This document shows positions 36,804 to 45,913 of a DNA stretch of 64,000 nt, piece after piece. Below the pieces are notes generated by a model. That model searched no databases, was not told where the DNA came from, and worked only from the letters and a program-made list of their open reading frames with translations. How positions within the stretch are numbered: position 1 is the first letter of the stretch; every line of letters starts with the position of its first letter. The translations under genes and the position numbers were made by a program. Source of the DNA: a virus; the IMG/VR virus record IMGVR_UViG_3300034093_001057, positions 26,121-90,120 of that record. One strand, given 5' to 3'.

Positions 36804-37495
36804 AATTATTATTAGGTCCTGAAAATTTACAAACTGAACTTGACTTCACTCTTTTTAAAAAGAAGGGTCCATTTTATATAGTTAATAATACAATATCTGC
36901 TCATGTAAAAAGAATTGGTGTTTACGTATCAGGTGGATTAGATTCTACTGCTCTTTTGTGTTTGATATTAAGTGAGTTGAAAAGTATTGACAAGTTACAT
37001 GAAATAGAAGTAGTTTGTTTTACTATAGAAAAAAGCGATGGTCCAACTTATTATGCAACACAAGTTATTGAACAAGTAGAAAAGCATTTTAATGTTAAGC
37101 TAACACATATTAACAACATAAAAAATGATCCTATTCCAGACTTAACTGGAAATATTGGACCAACGCCTATAAAAGAAATTAGAGATTACGATCCCAACAA
37201 TATGATTATATTCATGGGTATTAATCGTATGGCTCCTCCTGAATTAAAAACTTATACTTATCCATTGAAAATAGATTATGGATATCAAACTCAAGGGTAT
37301 CATTATAATTCACCATTTTTGTTCTTACATAAACCACAAATACTAGATATCTATTATAAGTTAGGTTGTGAAAATATTATACCCTATACGCATACCTGTA
37401 CTCAACTTGAAGTGGGCCAATGCGGTATTTGTTACTCTTGTGAAGAAAGAGCTTGGGGTTTTGAAATGCTCGGTAAACAATATGTTATATCCTAA
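36800..37495 (+). CDS. QueC-like PP-loop enzyme (7-cyano-7-deazaguanine synthase family)
   Basis: Protein of 231 residues, the same length as E. coli QueC. The PP-loop SGGLDST is at residues 44-50 and binds ATP. C200, C208, C211 and C214 have exactly the C-x7-C-x2-C-x2-C spacing of the QueC zinc site, followed by EERAWGF, compared with the RRxGF end of QueC. QueC converts carboxy-deazaguanine to preQ0 with ammonia and ATP. Phages use preQ0-type bases to modify their DNA. No QueD, QueE, FolE or transglycosylase is visible in this window, so the substrate is uncertain; a different amide- or nitrile-forming PP-loop reaction is possible. It lies just downstream of the capsid genes. Confidence 0.7.
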   Translation: MKLLLGPENLQTELDFTLFKKKGPFYIVNNTISAHVKRIGVYVSGGLDSTALLCLILSELKSIDKLHEIEVVCFTIEKSDGPTYYATQVIEQVEKHFNVKLTHINNIKNDPIPDLTGNIGPTPIKEIRDYDPNNMIIFMGINRMAPPELKTYTYPLKIDYGYQTQGYHYNSPFLFLHKPQILDIYYKLGCENIIPYTHTCTQLEVGQCGICYSCEERAWGFEMLGKQYVIS

Positions 37496-37853
37496 AGCTA
37501 TCACTGTCTACTGTAACATTTAATATAGATTTTTTATCTGATTTTGATTGTTTTCTATGTAATCTGCTGCAATTAGCGCATAGTGTTAATAAATTGGTTG
37601 TATCTTTGTTATTTTTATCTGCGTCTTTGTAAACCAAATCAAGTTGACATTTATCTTTTGCTACGAATCCGCAATGCTCACAAATTAGTTTTTTATCTAA
37701 TATATGTTTGTATTTGTCGTTATAAATTGCTTTAGCACAATCACTACAAAATTTGTGCCATAGTTGAAATCCATACTTACTTTTGCCATTTTTTTTAGCT
37801 AAAGATAGCTTACAATGTTTGCATCTGGGGCGGGGTTTTTGTTTTGTTAACAT
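37485..37853 (-). CDS. Zinc-finger protein with a degenerate HNH-like domain
   Basis: Protein of 122 residues on the opposite strand, its 3' end overlapping that of the QueC-like gene by 11 bases. It has two zinc-ribbon halves: CKHC with CSDC in the first 40 residues, and CEHCGFVAKDKCQLDLVYKD with LLTLCANCSRLH. The second half aligns with small HNH nucleases, but the usual His of the LD(L/V)(D/H)H motif is replaced (LDLVYKD), so nuclease activity is doubtful and DNA binding is more likely. A GATAAATA octamer lies 5 bases before its ATG, too close for a normal leader. Confidence 0.6.
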   Translation of the reverse strand: MLTKQKPRPRCKHCKLSLAKKNGKSKYGFQLWHKFCSDCAKAIYNDKYKHILDKKLICEHCGFVAKDKCQLDLVYKDADKNNKDTTNLLTLCANCSRLHRKQSKSDKKSILNVTVDSDSFRI

Positions 37854-37918
37854 CTTTTATTTATCAATAAAAAAGATATTTAGGGTGCTTAATTAGAGCA
37901 CTCAGAATAAAAGTTTTA

Positions 37919-37926
37919 GATAAATA
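37919..37926 (+). promoter_or_regulatory. Late-promoter-like octamer GATAAATA before the fibre module
   Basis: GATAAATA lies 25 bases upstream of the first fibre gene (ATG 37952). Confidence 0.5.
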
Positions 37927-37951
37927 CTATATCAGATAATGGAATATTTTC

Positions 37952-39838
37952 ATGGCATCAGAACTTTTTAATTCAATAAGCGGATATTCAACAGGAATAC
38001 CGCCTAAACAGGTTATAGATTCTACTGGCAACGTAGTAACTAACGTAAATGCCCCTACTTCAAACGTTACTGCAAACACAGTTTATGCTAATACGTACAG
38101 ATATGCTAATGGTGTTTTATTTTCTTCCAATGCCGGCGGAAATAATACTCAGTTACAGTTCAATAATAACGGAGCTTTTGGTGGAATACCCAATGTTACT
38201 TGGAATGGTAATATTTTATCTTTGGGTAATGTTAATACTGTTTCTATTACTGGCGGAGAAAACGGATACTTTTTACAAACAGACGGTAGCGGTGGATTAA
38301 CTTGGTCTCCTGCACAAGGTGGTAATGGAGGCAACGGCAACCCAGGTGGTGCTAACTCACAAGTCCAGTTTAATGATGCTGGTGTTTTCGGTGGTGATTC
38401 AGGTTTTACTTATAATAAAGTTACTAATACTCTTACTGTAGACACTGTATCATCAGCAAATGCAAACATAACTAATGTTTCTGCTGAAACCGTTACTGCT
38501 AACTTCTTTATAGGCGACGGATCGCAGTTAACAGGTATATTACCTAACAATGCTAACTTTGTTATACAGCCAACGCAATCTAATATAACACAAGTGGGGA
38601 CATTAACTCAGTTAACTGTGTCGGGCAATGCAGGTTTTCAATCTAATGTAAATTTAGGGTCAGTATCAAATATACAAATAAGTGGTGGAATTCCCGGGTA
38701 TGTTTTAACTACTGACGGTACCGGAAATGTTTCTTGGCAAATTCCCGGAGCTGGTGCCGGCGCCCCCGGTGGATCCAATACAAGTATTCAGTTCAACAAT
38801 AATGGAAATTTTTCAGGCACTACTGCGTTTACATTTAACAATGTGTCAAATGCAGTTAACTTAACTGGAAACTTGGCTATACAAAATTTAACTGCAAACA
38901 ATGCAACCAATTATGGTAATATCATTGCAACAGGAAATATAACTGCTAATGGATTATTTTTTGGAGATGGTAGTTACCTAACAAACGTACAAGCTAATGT
39001 AGCAAACACCGTAGCAGTTTCAGCACAGCCTAATATTACCTCAGTTGGAACATTAGTAAATTTATCAGTAACAGGAAACATAGCAACATCACAAACAGTA
39101 AGTGCAAGCGGGTTTCAAACTTCAGGTAATGCTAATGTCGGTATTTTGCGTGTATCAAATACTGCTACTATAACAGGAAATTTAACTGCTAACGGAAATG
39201 TGAATTTTTCTAATTCTGCAAACATTAATTTGGGATCAGTAGCTAATATACGAATTTCCGGGGGACTAAACGGATACGTACTATCAACAGACGGATTGGG
39301 TATTTTATCATGGGTGCCCCAAGGCGGCGGTGGAAACACATCATCTCCCGGTGGCGCTAATACAAATATTCAGTATAATAAAAATAACGAGTTTGCGGGT
39401 AATGCATTCTTTACTTACAATGATACAACTAACACAGTGCAAATAGGCGGTCTGATGATTGCTAACACTTTCCAAGTTGGTTCAGGTGCTTACAAGTTCG
39501 GTACTTCATCAGTATATTTTGCAGTAACAGCATCACCGATTAAACAAGTGTTGTATTCTATTCCGGTGTCAGAAGTTTCTGGTGTAGATTTTGAAATTAT
39601 AGGAACAGACTCAGTAGGACAAAAAAGACAAGCAGTAAAGATTTCGTCTGTTTATTATGCAGGCATTGTTCAATATAACGAATATGCCGGACTATATGTT
39701 AACGGAGGAGTCGGGACTTTTATTGTTGAATATAATCCAGGAGATGTAATAAATCCGCCATCTTTAGATTTAAGTGTAACGCCTGATACTTCAAACAATA
39801 CGGTATATAAAATGTTAATCACGATATTAGCACCGTGA
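37952..39838 (+). CDS. Beaded fibre protein 1 (tail fibre/appendage)
   Basis: Protein of 628 residues, rich in Asn, Thr, Gly and Val with almost no charge. The N-terminus LFNSISGYSTGIPP is shared with the next two fibre genes and is probably the attachment end. Four copies of a bead of the type NTQLQFNNNGAFGG...FTYNxxTNTLTV alternate with segments like LGNVNTVSITGGENGYFLQTDG. The C-terminal 110 residues form a distinct beta domain (VSGVDFEIIGTDSVGQKRQ onwards) related to the end of fibre 2. This is the repeat style of trimeric phage fibres in marine T4-like phages. No chaperone or enzyme motif is seen. Ribosome site GGAA. Confidence 0.75.
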   Translation: MASELFNSISGYSTGIPPKQVIDSTGNVVTNVNAPTSNVTANTVYANTYRYANGVLFSSNAGGNNTQLQFNNNGAFGGIPNVTWNGNILSLGNVNTVSITGGENGYFLQTDGSGGLTWSPAQGGNGGNGNPGGANSQVQFNDAGVFGGDSGFTYNKVTNTLTVDTVSSANANITNVSAETVTANFFIGDGSQLTGILPNNANFVIQPTQSNITQVGTLTQLTVSGNAGFQSNVNLGSVSNIQISGGIPGYVLTTDGTGNVSWQIPGAGAGAPGGSNTSIQFNNNGNFSGTTAFTFNNVSNAVNLTGNLAIQNLTANNATNYGNIIATGNITANGLFFGDGSYLTNVQANVANTVAVSAQPNITSVGTLVNLSVTGNIATSQTVSASGFQTSGNANVGILRVSNTATITGNLTANGNVNFSNSANINLGSVANIRISGGLNGYVLSTDGLGILSWVPQGGGGNTSSPGGANTNIQYNKNNEFAGNAFFTYNDTTNTVQIGGLMIANTFQVGSGAYKFGTSSVYFAVTASPIKQVLYSIPVSEVSGVDFEIIGTDSVGQKRQAVKISSVYYAGIVQYNEYAGLYVNGGVGTFIVEYNPGDVINPPSLDLSVTPDTSNNTVYKMLITILAP

Positions 39839-39867
39839 TATTATAAGGAATAAAATAGGAAAATACT

Positions 39868-42800
39868 ATGGCATTAAAACCATTTAATTCAGTAGCCGGG
39901 TTTTCAGTAGGCGAAATACCCGCACTTAATATAATATTAGCAAACGGTGATATCACTGCGTCTAATGCTACTCTTACTGGCAATTTGGTTATATCAAATG
40001 CTAACGCTAGTTGGGGCGTACTAACAAATAATCTTTATTACGCCAATGGTGTACCGTGGGATTTACAAGAAGCAGCAGGCTCAAATAATCAAATTCAGTT
40101 TAACAATAATAACAATTTTAGTGCTAGTGCTAACCTAACATTTGACCCAGCTACTAACTTACTTACTGTAGCAGGAAACTTAAACGCTACCGGAGTGACT
40201 GCAAGCACATTAACATCAAATGTTGCAGTAGGTACTGCACCAATAACAGTTACATCCACAACTAAAGTAACAAACTTAAACGCTGACTTGCTTGATGGTT
40301 ATGATTCTTCTACAAGTAATACTGCTAATACAGTAGCAGTGCGTAACGCTGATGGTAATTTAACTGCAAATTATTTTATAGGTAACGGATCACAGCTAAC
40401 TGGCATTGATGCTACTAGCATTCAAAATGGAAATAGTAACGTAAAAGTAGCAGCTAACGGTAATGTTTCTATTAGCGTTACGGGAACTTCTAACGTAGTT
40501 ATTGTTACTGATACCGGTATGAACGTAGCAGGCTACATAAATTCAACCGGCAATGTTACTGTCAACTTAGAATTTCAGGCTAATACTGCAAACTTTGATG
40601 GCAATGTTACAATGGATAGTTGGTTATCGGTTGCAAACACAGCCAACGTTGGTAATTTACGTACTGATAATCTATTGTATGCAAACGGCGTGCCATGGGA
40701 CATGCAAGAAGCTGCAGGCAGCAACAATGAAATTCAATTCAATATCAATGATAATTTTGCAGCAAGTGCAAATCTAACTTATAATGATACTACACAACAG
40801 TTTACTGTTTTGGGTAATAGTCAGTTTAATAATGCAAATTTAGGCAACATAGCAACTGCTAATTTTGCTAACATTGCAAGTAATGTAACTACAAGTAATG
40901 CAACAGTTAACTTAGAACTTGCAGGTAATACAGCAAACTTTACAGGTAACATAGCTGCTTTAAACACAAATGCAGGCAATTTATTAACTGCAAACTTTGC
41001 AAACTTTGCAAGTAATGTAACTACAAGTAATATAACGGTTAACTTAGAACTTGCTGGTAATACAGCAAACTTCAGTGGTAATGTTATTGCCGCAAACTTT
41101 ACGGGTGCTTTAGCTAACGGCAATAGTAACGTAAAAGTATACAGCAACTCAAACGTAGAAATCAGTACAAACGGTGTCGCAAACGTTGCAACATTCTCTG
41201 GTAATACATTATTAGTTGTAGGTAATATACAATCAACATCAGGCAACATGCTTGCTAATGGTAACATAAGCGCAAATGGTTTCTTGAATGGCGGAAATGC
41301 AAATGTAACCGGTGAAGCAAAACTAGGTAGTGTATTGACATCAAATATCACTTCAAACGGTAGTTTGACAATCACTGCATCTGGCACAAATGAAAATATC
41401 ATTCTTGTACCTGCGGGCACTGGTACAATCAATGTTAGTTTAAAGAACATCACACAAGTTGCTGCTCCAGTCAATCCAAATGACGCAGCAACTAAAGAAT
41501 ATGTTGATAGCACAGCACAAGGTTTAACAATACACACAGCAGTTCGTACAACAAGCGTAACTAACCTGAACGCTACTTACGCAAACGGTGGCAGCGTATT
41601 GACTACAATCGCAATTACCGGCGGCACAACAATACAGTTTAGTGCTGCTCACGGTTTGAGTGTAGATGACGAACTTGCATGGGATAACAGTTTCAATGGT
41701 ATAATCAACAACGATTCATACTTTGTATTCAGCATACCAGCACCCGACACTATCACAGTGAAAGCAGGATATTTCGGTGCTGAAGTCACAACATTGACTA
41801 ACGGCACTGGCTTATCACAAACTGCAAGAGCAAACACTGGTGTTGGTGCAACATTAACAAACGCTGGCGCGAATGCGGCAATCAGTATTGATAGCATCGC
41901 ACTAGCATCAACAAATAGAGTTCTTGTTCAAGGCCAAACAAACCAGTCTGAAAACGGCGTCTATACTGTAACAACTGTGGGCGATGGTTCAACAGCGTGG
42001 GTACTAACAAGAGCAACAGCCGAAGATACATATAGCCCAGTAGACACATCGGCACTAGGTTATGGAGACTACTTCTTTGTTCAACAAGGTACTAGTTATG
42101 CCGGTAGTTCTTATGTACTAACTACACCGGTTAGTGAGATACTATTTGGTTACACAAATATATTATTCAGTCAGTTTAGCGCAGCAGGTAGTTTCACTGC
42201 GGGTAACGGTATTGCTATTACTGGTACAATTATCAGTGCAAACGTTGACGGAGTAACAACAGACATTGTTGGCGGCAATATTGTTGTTAAATCAAGTGCA
42301 AACTTGACTACACCAAATTTGGGCGATGCAACATTTAGCAGTTTGTCATGGAATAATCAAAGCAACGGTAATGTCACAGCTAATAACTTGAGTATTGGTA
42401 ACATTGCAAATATTACTCTTGATTTAACAGTAGGCGGTAATGTTCAGGTCAGTGGTAACATTGACAGTAATGCTAACATCTATAGCAATAATTCAGATGT
42501 AAGTAACTTCTTGACTGTCGGCGGAAACACAACGTCAAACAACATTACATCCAACAATTGGTTGAACACAGCAAATGCAAATGTAAGTGCTAACCTCATT
42601 ACAAGTAATGCAACAGTTAACTTAGAACTTGCAGGTAATACAGCAAACTTTACAGGTAACATAGCTGCTTTAAACACAAATGCAGGCAATTTATTAACTG
42701 CAAACTTTGCAAACTTTGCAAGTAATGTTGTAACAAGTAACTTAACTGTTAACTTAGCTTTATCTGGTAATACAGCTAATTTTACTGGAAATATTATAGT

Positions 42801-43383
42801 CGCTAACGCGAACTTAGGTAACTTAGCAACTGCGAACTTCTTTACCGGTGTATTGATAAATGGCACAAGTAATGTAACGGTTGATAATAACAGTAATGTT
42901 AATTTAACCGCTAATGGTAACACTACACTTGTAGTAACTAGCACCGGTGCTAATATTACTGGATATGCAAACATCACGGGTAGTGTGACTGCAAATAACG
43001 TTACTATAACAAATAACTTATCTGCTAGCATTGCTAATATCGCTACTAGAATAGATTTAGGTAATACTGATATAGGATGGGATACTGTAACAACAACATC
43101 AATATCAGCCAATCAGACTATTTCTACTTACGCAGTTTCAGGAATTACTGGAATAGAATTCTTAGTAAAAGGGGTAGATGCTACCGGAGGTAAATATAGT
43201 GTAGCTACTGTTCAAGCAGTTTCAAACGGAACAAGTGTTGATTATGCAACATTTGCTACTGTAAACTTAGGCGGATTAACCGGTGTATTAGCTGTCAACA
43301 TTGTAGGTAGTAACGTAGCACTTCAAGTTTCACCTAGTAGTGCTAATTCAACGATATGGACAACACAATATAGGACTATCTAA
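39868..43383 (+). CDS. Beaded fibre protein 2 with internal duplication
   Basis: Protein of 1171 residues. It starts PFNSVAGFSVGEIPAL like its neighbours and carries two QFNNNNNFSASANLTF-type beads plus many short NANFTGN/NLELAGN repeats. Residues about 530-830 form an unlike central domain beginning NDAATKEYVD, a common phage-fibre motif, and including NQSENGVYTV; codon use there is more varied than in the flanking repeats, which hints at an acquired module. A 129-bp stretch on each side of that domain is identical. The C-terminus (ITGIEFLVKGVDATGGKYSV) matches the fibre 1 end. Role: trimeric tail fibre or baseplate appendage contacting the host. Confidence 0.75.
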   Translation: MALKPFNSVAGFSVGEIPALNIILANGDITASNATLTGNLVISNANASWGVLTNNLYYANGVPWDLQEAAGSNNQIQFNNNNNFSASANLTFDPATNLLTVAGNLNATGVTASTLTSNVAVGTAPITVTSTTKVTNLNADLLDGYDSSTSNTANTVAVRNADGNLTANYFIGNGSQLTGIDATSIQNGNSNVKVAANGNVSISVTGTSNVVIVTDTGMNVAGYINSTGNVTVNLEFQANTANFDGNVTMDSWLSVANTANVGNLRTDNLLYANGVPWDMQEAAGSNNEIQFNINDNFAASANLTYNDTTQQFTVLGNSQFNNANLGNIATANFANIASNVTTSNATVNLELAGNTANFTGNIAALNTNAGNLLTANFANFASNVTTSNITVNLELAGNTANFSGNVIAANFTGALANGNSNVKVYSNSNVEISTNGVANVATFSGNTLLVVGNIQSTSGNMLANGNISANGFLNGGNANVTGEAKLGSVLTSNITSNGSLTITASGTNENIILVPAGTGTINVSLKNITQVAAPVNPNDAATKEYVDSTAQGLTIHTAVRTTSVTNLNATYANGGSVLTTIAITGGTTIQFSAAHGLSVDDELAWDNSFNGIINNDSYFVFSIPAPDTITVKAGYFGAEVTTLTNGTGLSQTARANTGVGATLTNAGANAAISIDSIALASTNRVLVQGQTNQSENGVYTVTTVGDGSTAWVLTRATAEDTYSPVDTSALGYGDYFFVQQGTSYAGSSYVLTTPVSEILFGYTNILFSQFSAAGSFTAGNGIAITGTIISANVDGVTTDIVGGNIVVKSSANLTTPNLGDATFSSLSWNNQSNGNVTANNLSIGNIANITLDLTVGGNVQVSGNIDSNANIYSNNSDVSNFLTVGGNTTSNNITSNNWLNTANANVSANLITSNATVNLELAGNTANFTGNIAALNTNAGNLLTANFANFASNVVTSNLTVNLALSGNTANFTGNIIVANANLGNLATANFFTGVLINGTSNVTVDNNSNVNLTANGNTTLVVTSTGANITGYANITGSVTANNVTITNNLSASIANIATRIDLGNTDIGWDTVTTTSISANQTISTYAVSGITGIEFLVKGVDATGGKYSVATVQAVSNGTSVDYATFATVNLGGLTGVLAVNIVGSNVALQVSPSSANSTIWTTQYRTI
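40890..41018 (+). repeat. 129-bp perfect direct repeat, copy 1
   Basis: Identical to 42600-42728. The copies are 1710 bp apart, exactly 570 codons, so recombination between them would remove the central domain of fibre protein 2 in frame. Confidence 0.95.
42600..42728 (+). repeat. 129-bp perfect direct repeat, copy 2
   Basis: Second copy of the repeat at 40890-41018; flanking bases differ on both sides. A shorter, diverged third relative lies at about 41020-41090. Confidence 0.95.
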
Positions 43384-43450
43384 TGATAGCTTATGTGTTA
43401 AAATATGTGATTGCGAAGTACGTATTAAATATGGCTAAGGTATGGAGTAA

Positions 43451-45448
43451 ATGGCAGAAACAAAATTAAATTCTATACAAGGCTTCTCGGTAGGACCTAA
43501 TAGCGTAGCTGTAATAGATATAAATTCTAATGTAGCGGCAGCTGCTATTACTGCCAATGGGAATGTTACCTTTACTGGATCAAATGTATCTTTAGGTAAT
43601 GTTTCTAATCTTCATATATTAGGCGGTAATGCTAATCAAGTTTTATCTACAAATGGATCAGGTAACTTATCGTGGGTTGATCCAACCGCCGGAGGTGGAA
43701 ATGCTATTGTTACGATCAGTACTACTCCTCCCGGATCTCCGGTTAATGGGCTACTTTGGTGGGATAGCGAGGATGGTAATAGCTACATAAGATATGATGA
43801 CGGTAATTCAACGCAGTGGGTTTTATTTGCTAGTTTAACTGCTACAATAGGCGCTACTGGTATAACAGGTGCTACTGGTATAACAGGTGCTACTGGTGCC
43901 TCGGGTGCTACAGGTATTACTGGTGCTACTGGATCAGGCGCAACTGGTGCTACTGGCTTAACAGGTGAAGTAGGTGCCTCGGGTGCTACAGGCCCAACTG
44001 GTGCCACTGGATCAGGCGCAACCGGTGCTACTGGCTTAACAGGTGAAGTAGGTGCCTCGGGTGCTACAGGCCCAACTGGTGCTACTGGATCAGGCGCAAC
44101 TGGTGCTACCGGATTAATAGGTGCTACCGGCATTCAAGGAACTCCAGGAGGTGCTACCGGGGCTACCGGCGTAGGTGCCACTGGTGCTACCGGTGTTCAA
44201 GGAGAAACAGGTGCCACTGGAACAGGCGCTACTGGTGCTACTGGCTTAACAGGTGAAGTAGGTGCCTCGGGTGCTACCGGCGTAGGTGCCACTGGTGCTA
44301 CCGGTGCTACCGGCATAGGTGCCACTGGTGCTACCGGTGTTCAAGGAGAAACAGGTGCCACCGGATCAGGCGCTACTGGTGCTACTGGCTTAACAGGTGA
44401 AGTAGGTGCCTCGGGTGCTACAGGTATTACTGGTGCTACCGGTGTGGGTGCCACTGGTGCTACCGGATTAATAGGTGCTACCGGCATTCAAGGAACTCCG
44501 GGAGGTGCTACCGGTGCAACTGGACTCAATGGAGTAGACGGAGCTACCGGCGCTAGCGGACCTGCAGGTAGCCCCGGCGGGGCTACAGGTGCTACCGGTG
44601 CAACTGGACTCAATGGAGTAGACGGAGCTACCGGCGCTACTGGATTATCCGGATCCAGGACGTATAATGTAACAAATAGTGGAGCTAGTGCATTTACAAT
44701 TGATGGTTCAAATAACCCTGCACTGTATTTGTTACGAGGATTTACATATGTATTTTCGGTAAATGCAAGCGGTCATCCATTTTGGATAAAAACTACACCA
44801 GTTACTGGTACAGGCAATGCTTATTCTAACGGAGTAACAAATAACGGCACTGCTGTCGGAACTATAACGTTTGCAGTTCCTTATGATGCACCTAGCACTT
44901 TATATTATATATGTCAATTTCACTCAGCAATGCAGGGTGTAATTAACATTAGTGACGTAGGACCAACCGGAGCAACAGGTGCTACTGGACCGATAGCGGG
45001 TAGCAACACTCAAATAGTGTTCAATGATGCCAGCACTGCAAATGGTAGTGCTAATTTAACTTTCAACAAAACAACTTCAGTATTAACGGTTACAGGCAAT
45101 ATTAGCGTTGCAAATATAACATCTTCTTCTTATTCTATTGCATCAGTGGGAACAGGAATTTCAGCGGCAGGCACTGTACAATCAAATGCAACCGGGCTTA
45201 CAACACAATTTAATGTAGTATCAACTGTAGCTTCAAGTGAAGGAGTTAGATTACCAAACGCTATTGCCGGCATGAGAATAACAATCTTAAATACGAGTGC
45301 TAATTCGTTATTAGTTTATCCAGAATCCGGCGGTATAATAAATTCACAATCAGCTAATGCTGCGTACTCTCAACCAGCCGGCGCAAGACTAGATTTTATA
45401 TCTACTACTACTACTCAATGGTATACTTTGAATGCTACATATAGTTGA
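43451..45448 (+). CDS. Collagen-like fibre protein with cupredoxin-like domain
   Basis: Protein of 665 residues. The N-terminus [15 protein letters not shown] is shared with the two preceding fibres. Residues about 133-400 are collagen-like Gly-X-Y repeats, mostly GAT, GIT and GAS. Residues about 400-505 form a beta domain ([38 protein letters not shown]) with H442, C488, H491 and M494 in the order of a type-1 copper site; this is the cupredoxin-like module found in some marine phage fibres. One [20 protein letters not shown] bead and a C-terminal beta domain follow. It would be a trimeric rod with head domains for host binding. Copper binding is an inference. Confidence 0.75.
   Translation: MAETKLNSIQGFSVGPNSVAVIDINSNVAAAAITANGNVTFTGSNVSLGNVSNLHILGGNANQVLSTNGSGNLSWVDPTAGGGNAIVTISTTPPGSPVNGLLWWDSEDGNSYIRYDDGNSTQWVLFASLTATIGATGITGATGITGATGASGATGITGATGSGATGATGLTGEVGASGATGPTGATGSGATGATGLTGEVGASGATGPTGATGSGATGATGLIGATGIQGTPGGATGATGVGATGATGVQGETGATGTGATGATGLTGEVGASGATGVGATGATGATGIGATGATGVQGETGATGSGATGATGLTGEVGASGATGITGATGVGATGATGLIGATGIQGTPGGATGATGLNGVDGATGASGPAGSPGGATGATGATGLNGVDGATGATGLSGSRTYNVTNSGASAFTIDGSNNPALYLLRGFTYVFSVNASGHPFWIKTTPVTGTGNAYSNGVTNNGTAVGTITFAVPYDAPSTLYYICQFHSAMQGVINISDVGPTGATGATGPIAGSNTQIVFNDASTANGSANLTFNKTTSVLTVTGNISVANITSSSYSIASVGTGISAAGTVQSNATGLTTQFNVVSTVASSEGVRLPNAIAGMRITILNTSANSLLVYPESGGIINSQSANAAYSQPAGARLDFISTTTTQWYTLNATYS
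43850..44645 (+). repeat. Collagen-like Gly-X-Y coding repeats
   Basis: About 265 consecutive Gly-X-Y triplets' worth of sequence (roughly 88 triplets of residues) built from GGTGCTACTGG-type 9-bp words. Longer blocks of 90-100 bp, for example at 43960-44060, recur nearly unchanged, so the array is prone to expansion and contraction. Confidence 0.85.
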
Positions 45449-45454
45449 TAAATA
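45447..45454 (+). promoter_or_regulatory. Late-promoter-like octamer GATAAATA
   Basis: Overlaps the stop of the collagen-like gene and lies 24 bases before the ATG at 45479. Confidence 0.45.
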
Positions 45455-45478
45455 TAAAGACAAAGAGAGACTCTTATT

Positions 45479-45817
45479 ATGGCGTTAAATTTTCCAGACA
45501 ATCCTACAGTAGGGCAACAATATATAGATCCTAACGGAAACACATGGGAATATACCGGTGTCGTTTGGAACATATTAATTAGTATTGAACCCGGCGCTAC
45601 CGGACCAACTGGTGCTACTGGACCAACTGGTGCTACTGGATTAACAGGGGCAACTGGCCCAGCACCTACTTTTGATTTAGATCCTATTACGGCTGCAATC
45701 GTTTTTGGTGGTGGAGGATTAGATGAAGCAGGATTAAATCGGTCATCTCAGCGAGTTGCTGAATTGGAAGAACAAATAAGGGCATTAGTAGCACAACTAG
45801 GAAATACACAATATTAG
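45479..45817 (+). CDS. Short collagen-like fibre protein
   Basis: Protein of 112 residues. The N-terminal NFPDNPTVGQQYIDPNGNTW, with YTGVVWN, is a small beta module common at the start of phage fibre and appendage proteins. Seven GPTGAT-type triplets follow (residues about 38-62), then a short loop and a C-terminal helix SQRVAELEEQIRALVAQLG that could form a trimeric coiled coil. It is probably a minor whisker or a connector between larger fibres. No similarity to the FNSxxGFSxG anchor. Confidence 0.65.
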   Translation: MALNFPDNPTVGQQYIDPNGNTWEYTGVVWNILISIEPGATGPTGATGPTGATGLTGATGPAPTFDLDPITAAIVFGGGGLDEAGLNRSSQRVAELEEQIRALVAQLGNTQY

Positions 45818-45861
45818 TGATATAAAATTTTATAAAACTCACTAACGAATTAGAGATGTAA

Positions 45862-45879
45862 GATAAATAAAGATAAATA
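45862..45879 (+). promoter_or_regulatory. Tandem late-promoter-like octamers
   Basis: GATAAATA occurs at 45862-45869 and again at 45872-45879, ten bases apart, 34 bases before the ATG at 45914. The doubled motif suggests strong or flexible initiation for the large adhesin operon. Confidence 0.5.
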
Positions 45880-45913
45880 AATAATAGATATAAGTAACAT
45901 TTGAGAAACAAAT

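Noticed and set aside
37858-37865. Late promoter for the zinc-finger protein on the minus strand
   Set aside because: GATAAATA is present, but it ends 5 bases before the ATG, which leaves no room for a transcription start and leader.
35595-37951. Prophage or integrative element boundary
   Set aside because: No integrase, att-like repeats or tRNA are present; the region is an accessory block inside a lytic T4-like genome.
40821-41537. Minus-strand 238-residue gene inside fibre protein 2
   Set aside because: It is hydrophobic and repetitive only because it is the antisense of the Asn/Ala/Thr repeats; no ribosome site, and the plus-strand gene is clearly real.
43783-44133. Separate Pro/Val/Ala-rich gene on the minus strand inside the collagen-like region
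   Set aside because: It is the mirror of the Gly-X-Y repeat; a repetitive GC-richer stretch leaves the antisense frame open without its own ribosome site.
43850-44645. CRISPR array
   Set aside because: The short repeats are regular 9-bp words coding Gly-X-Y inside one open frame; there are no unique spacers of constant length and no cas genes.
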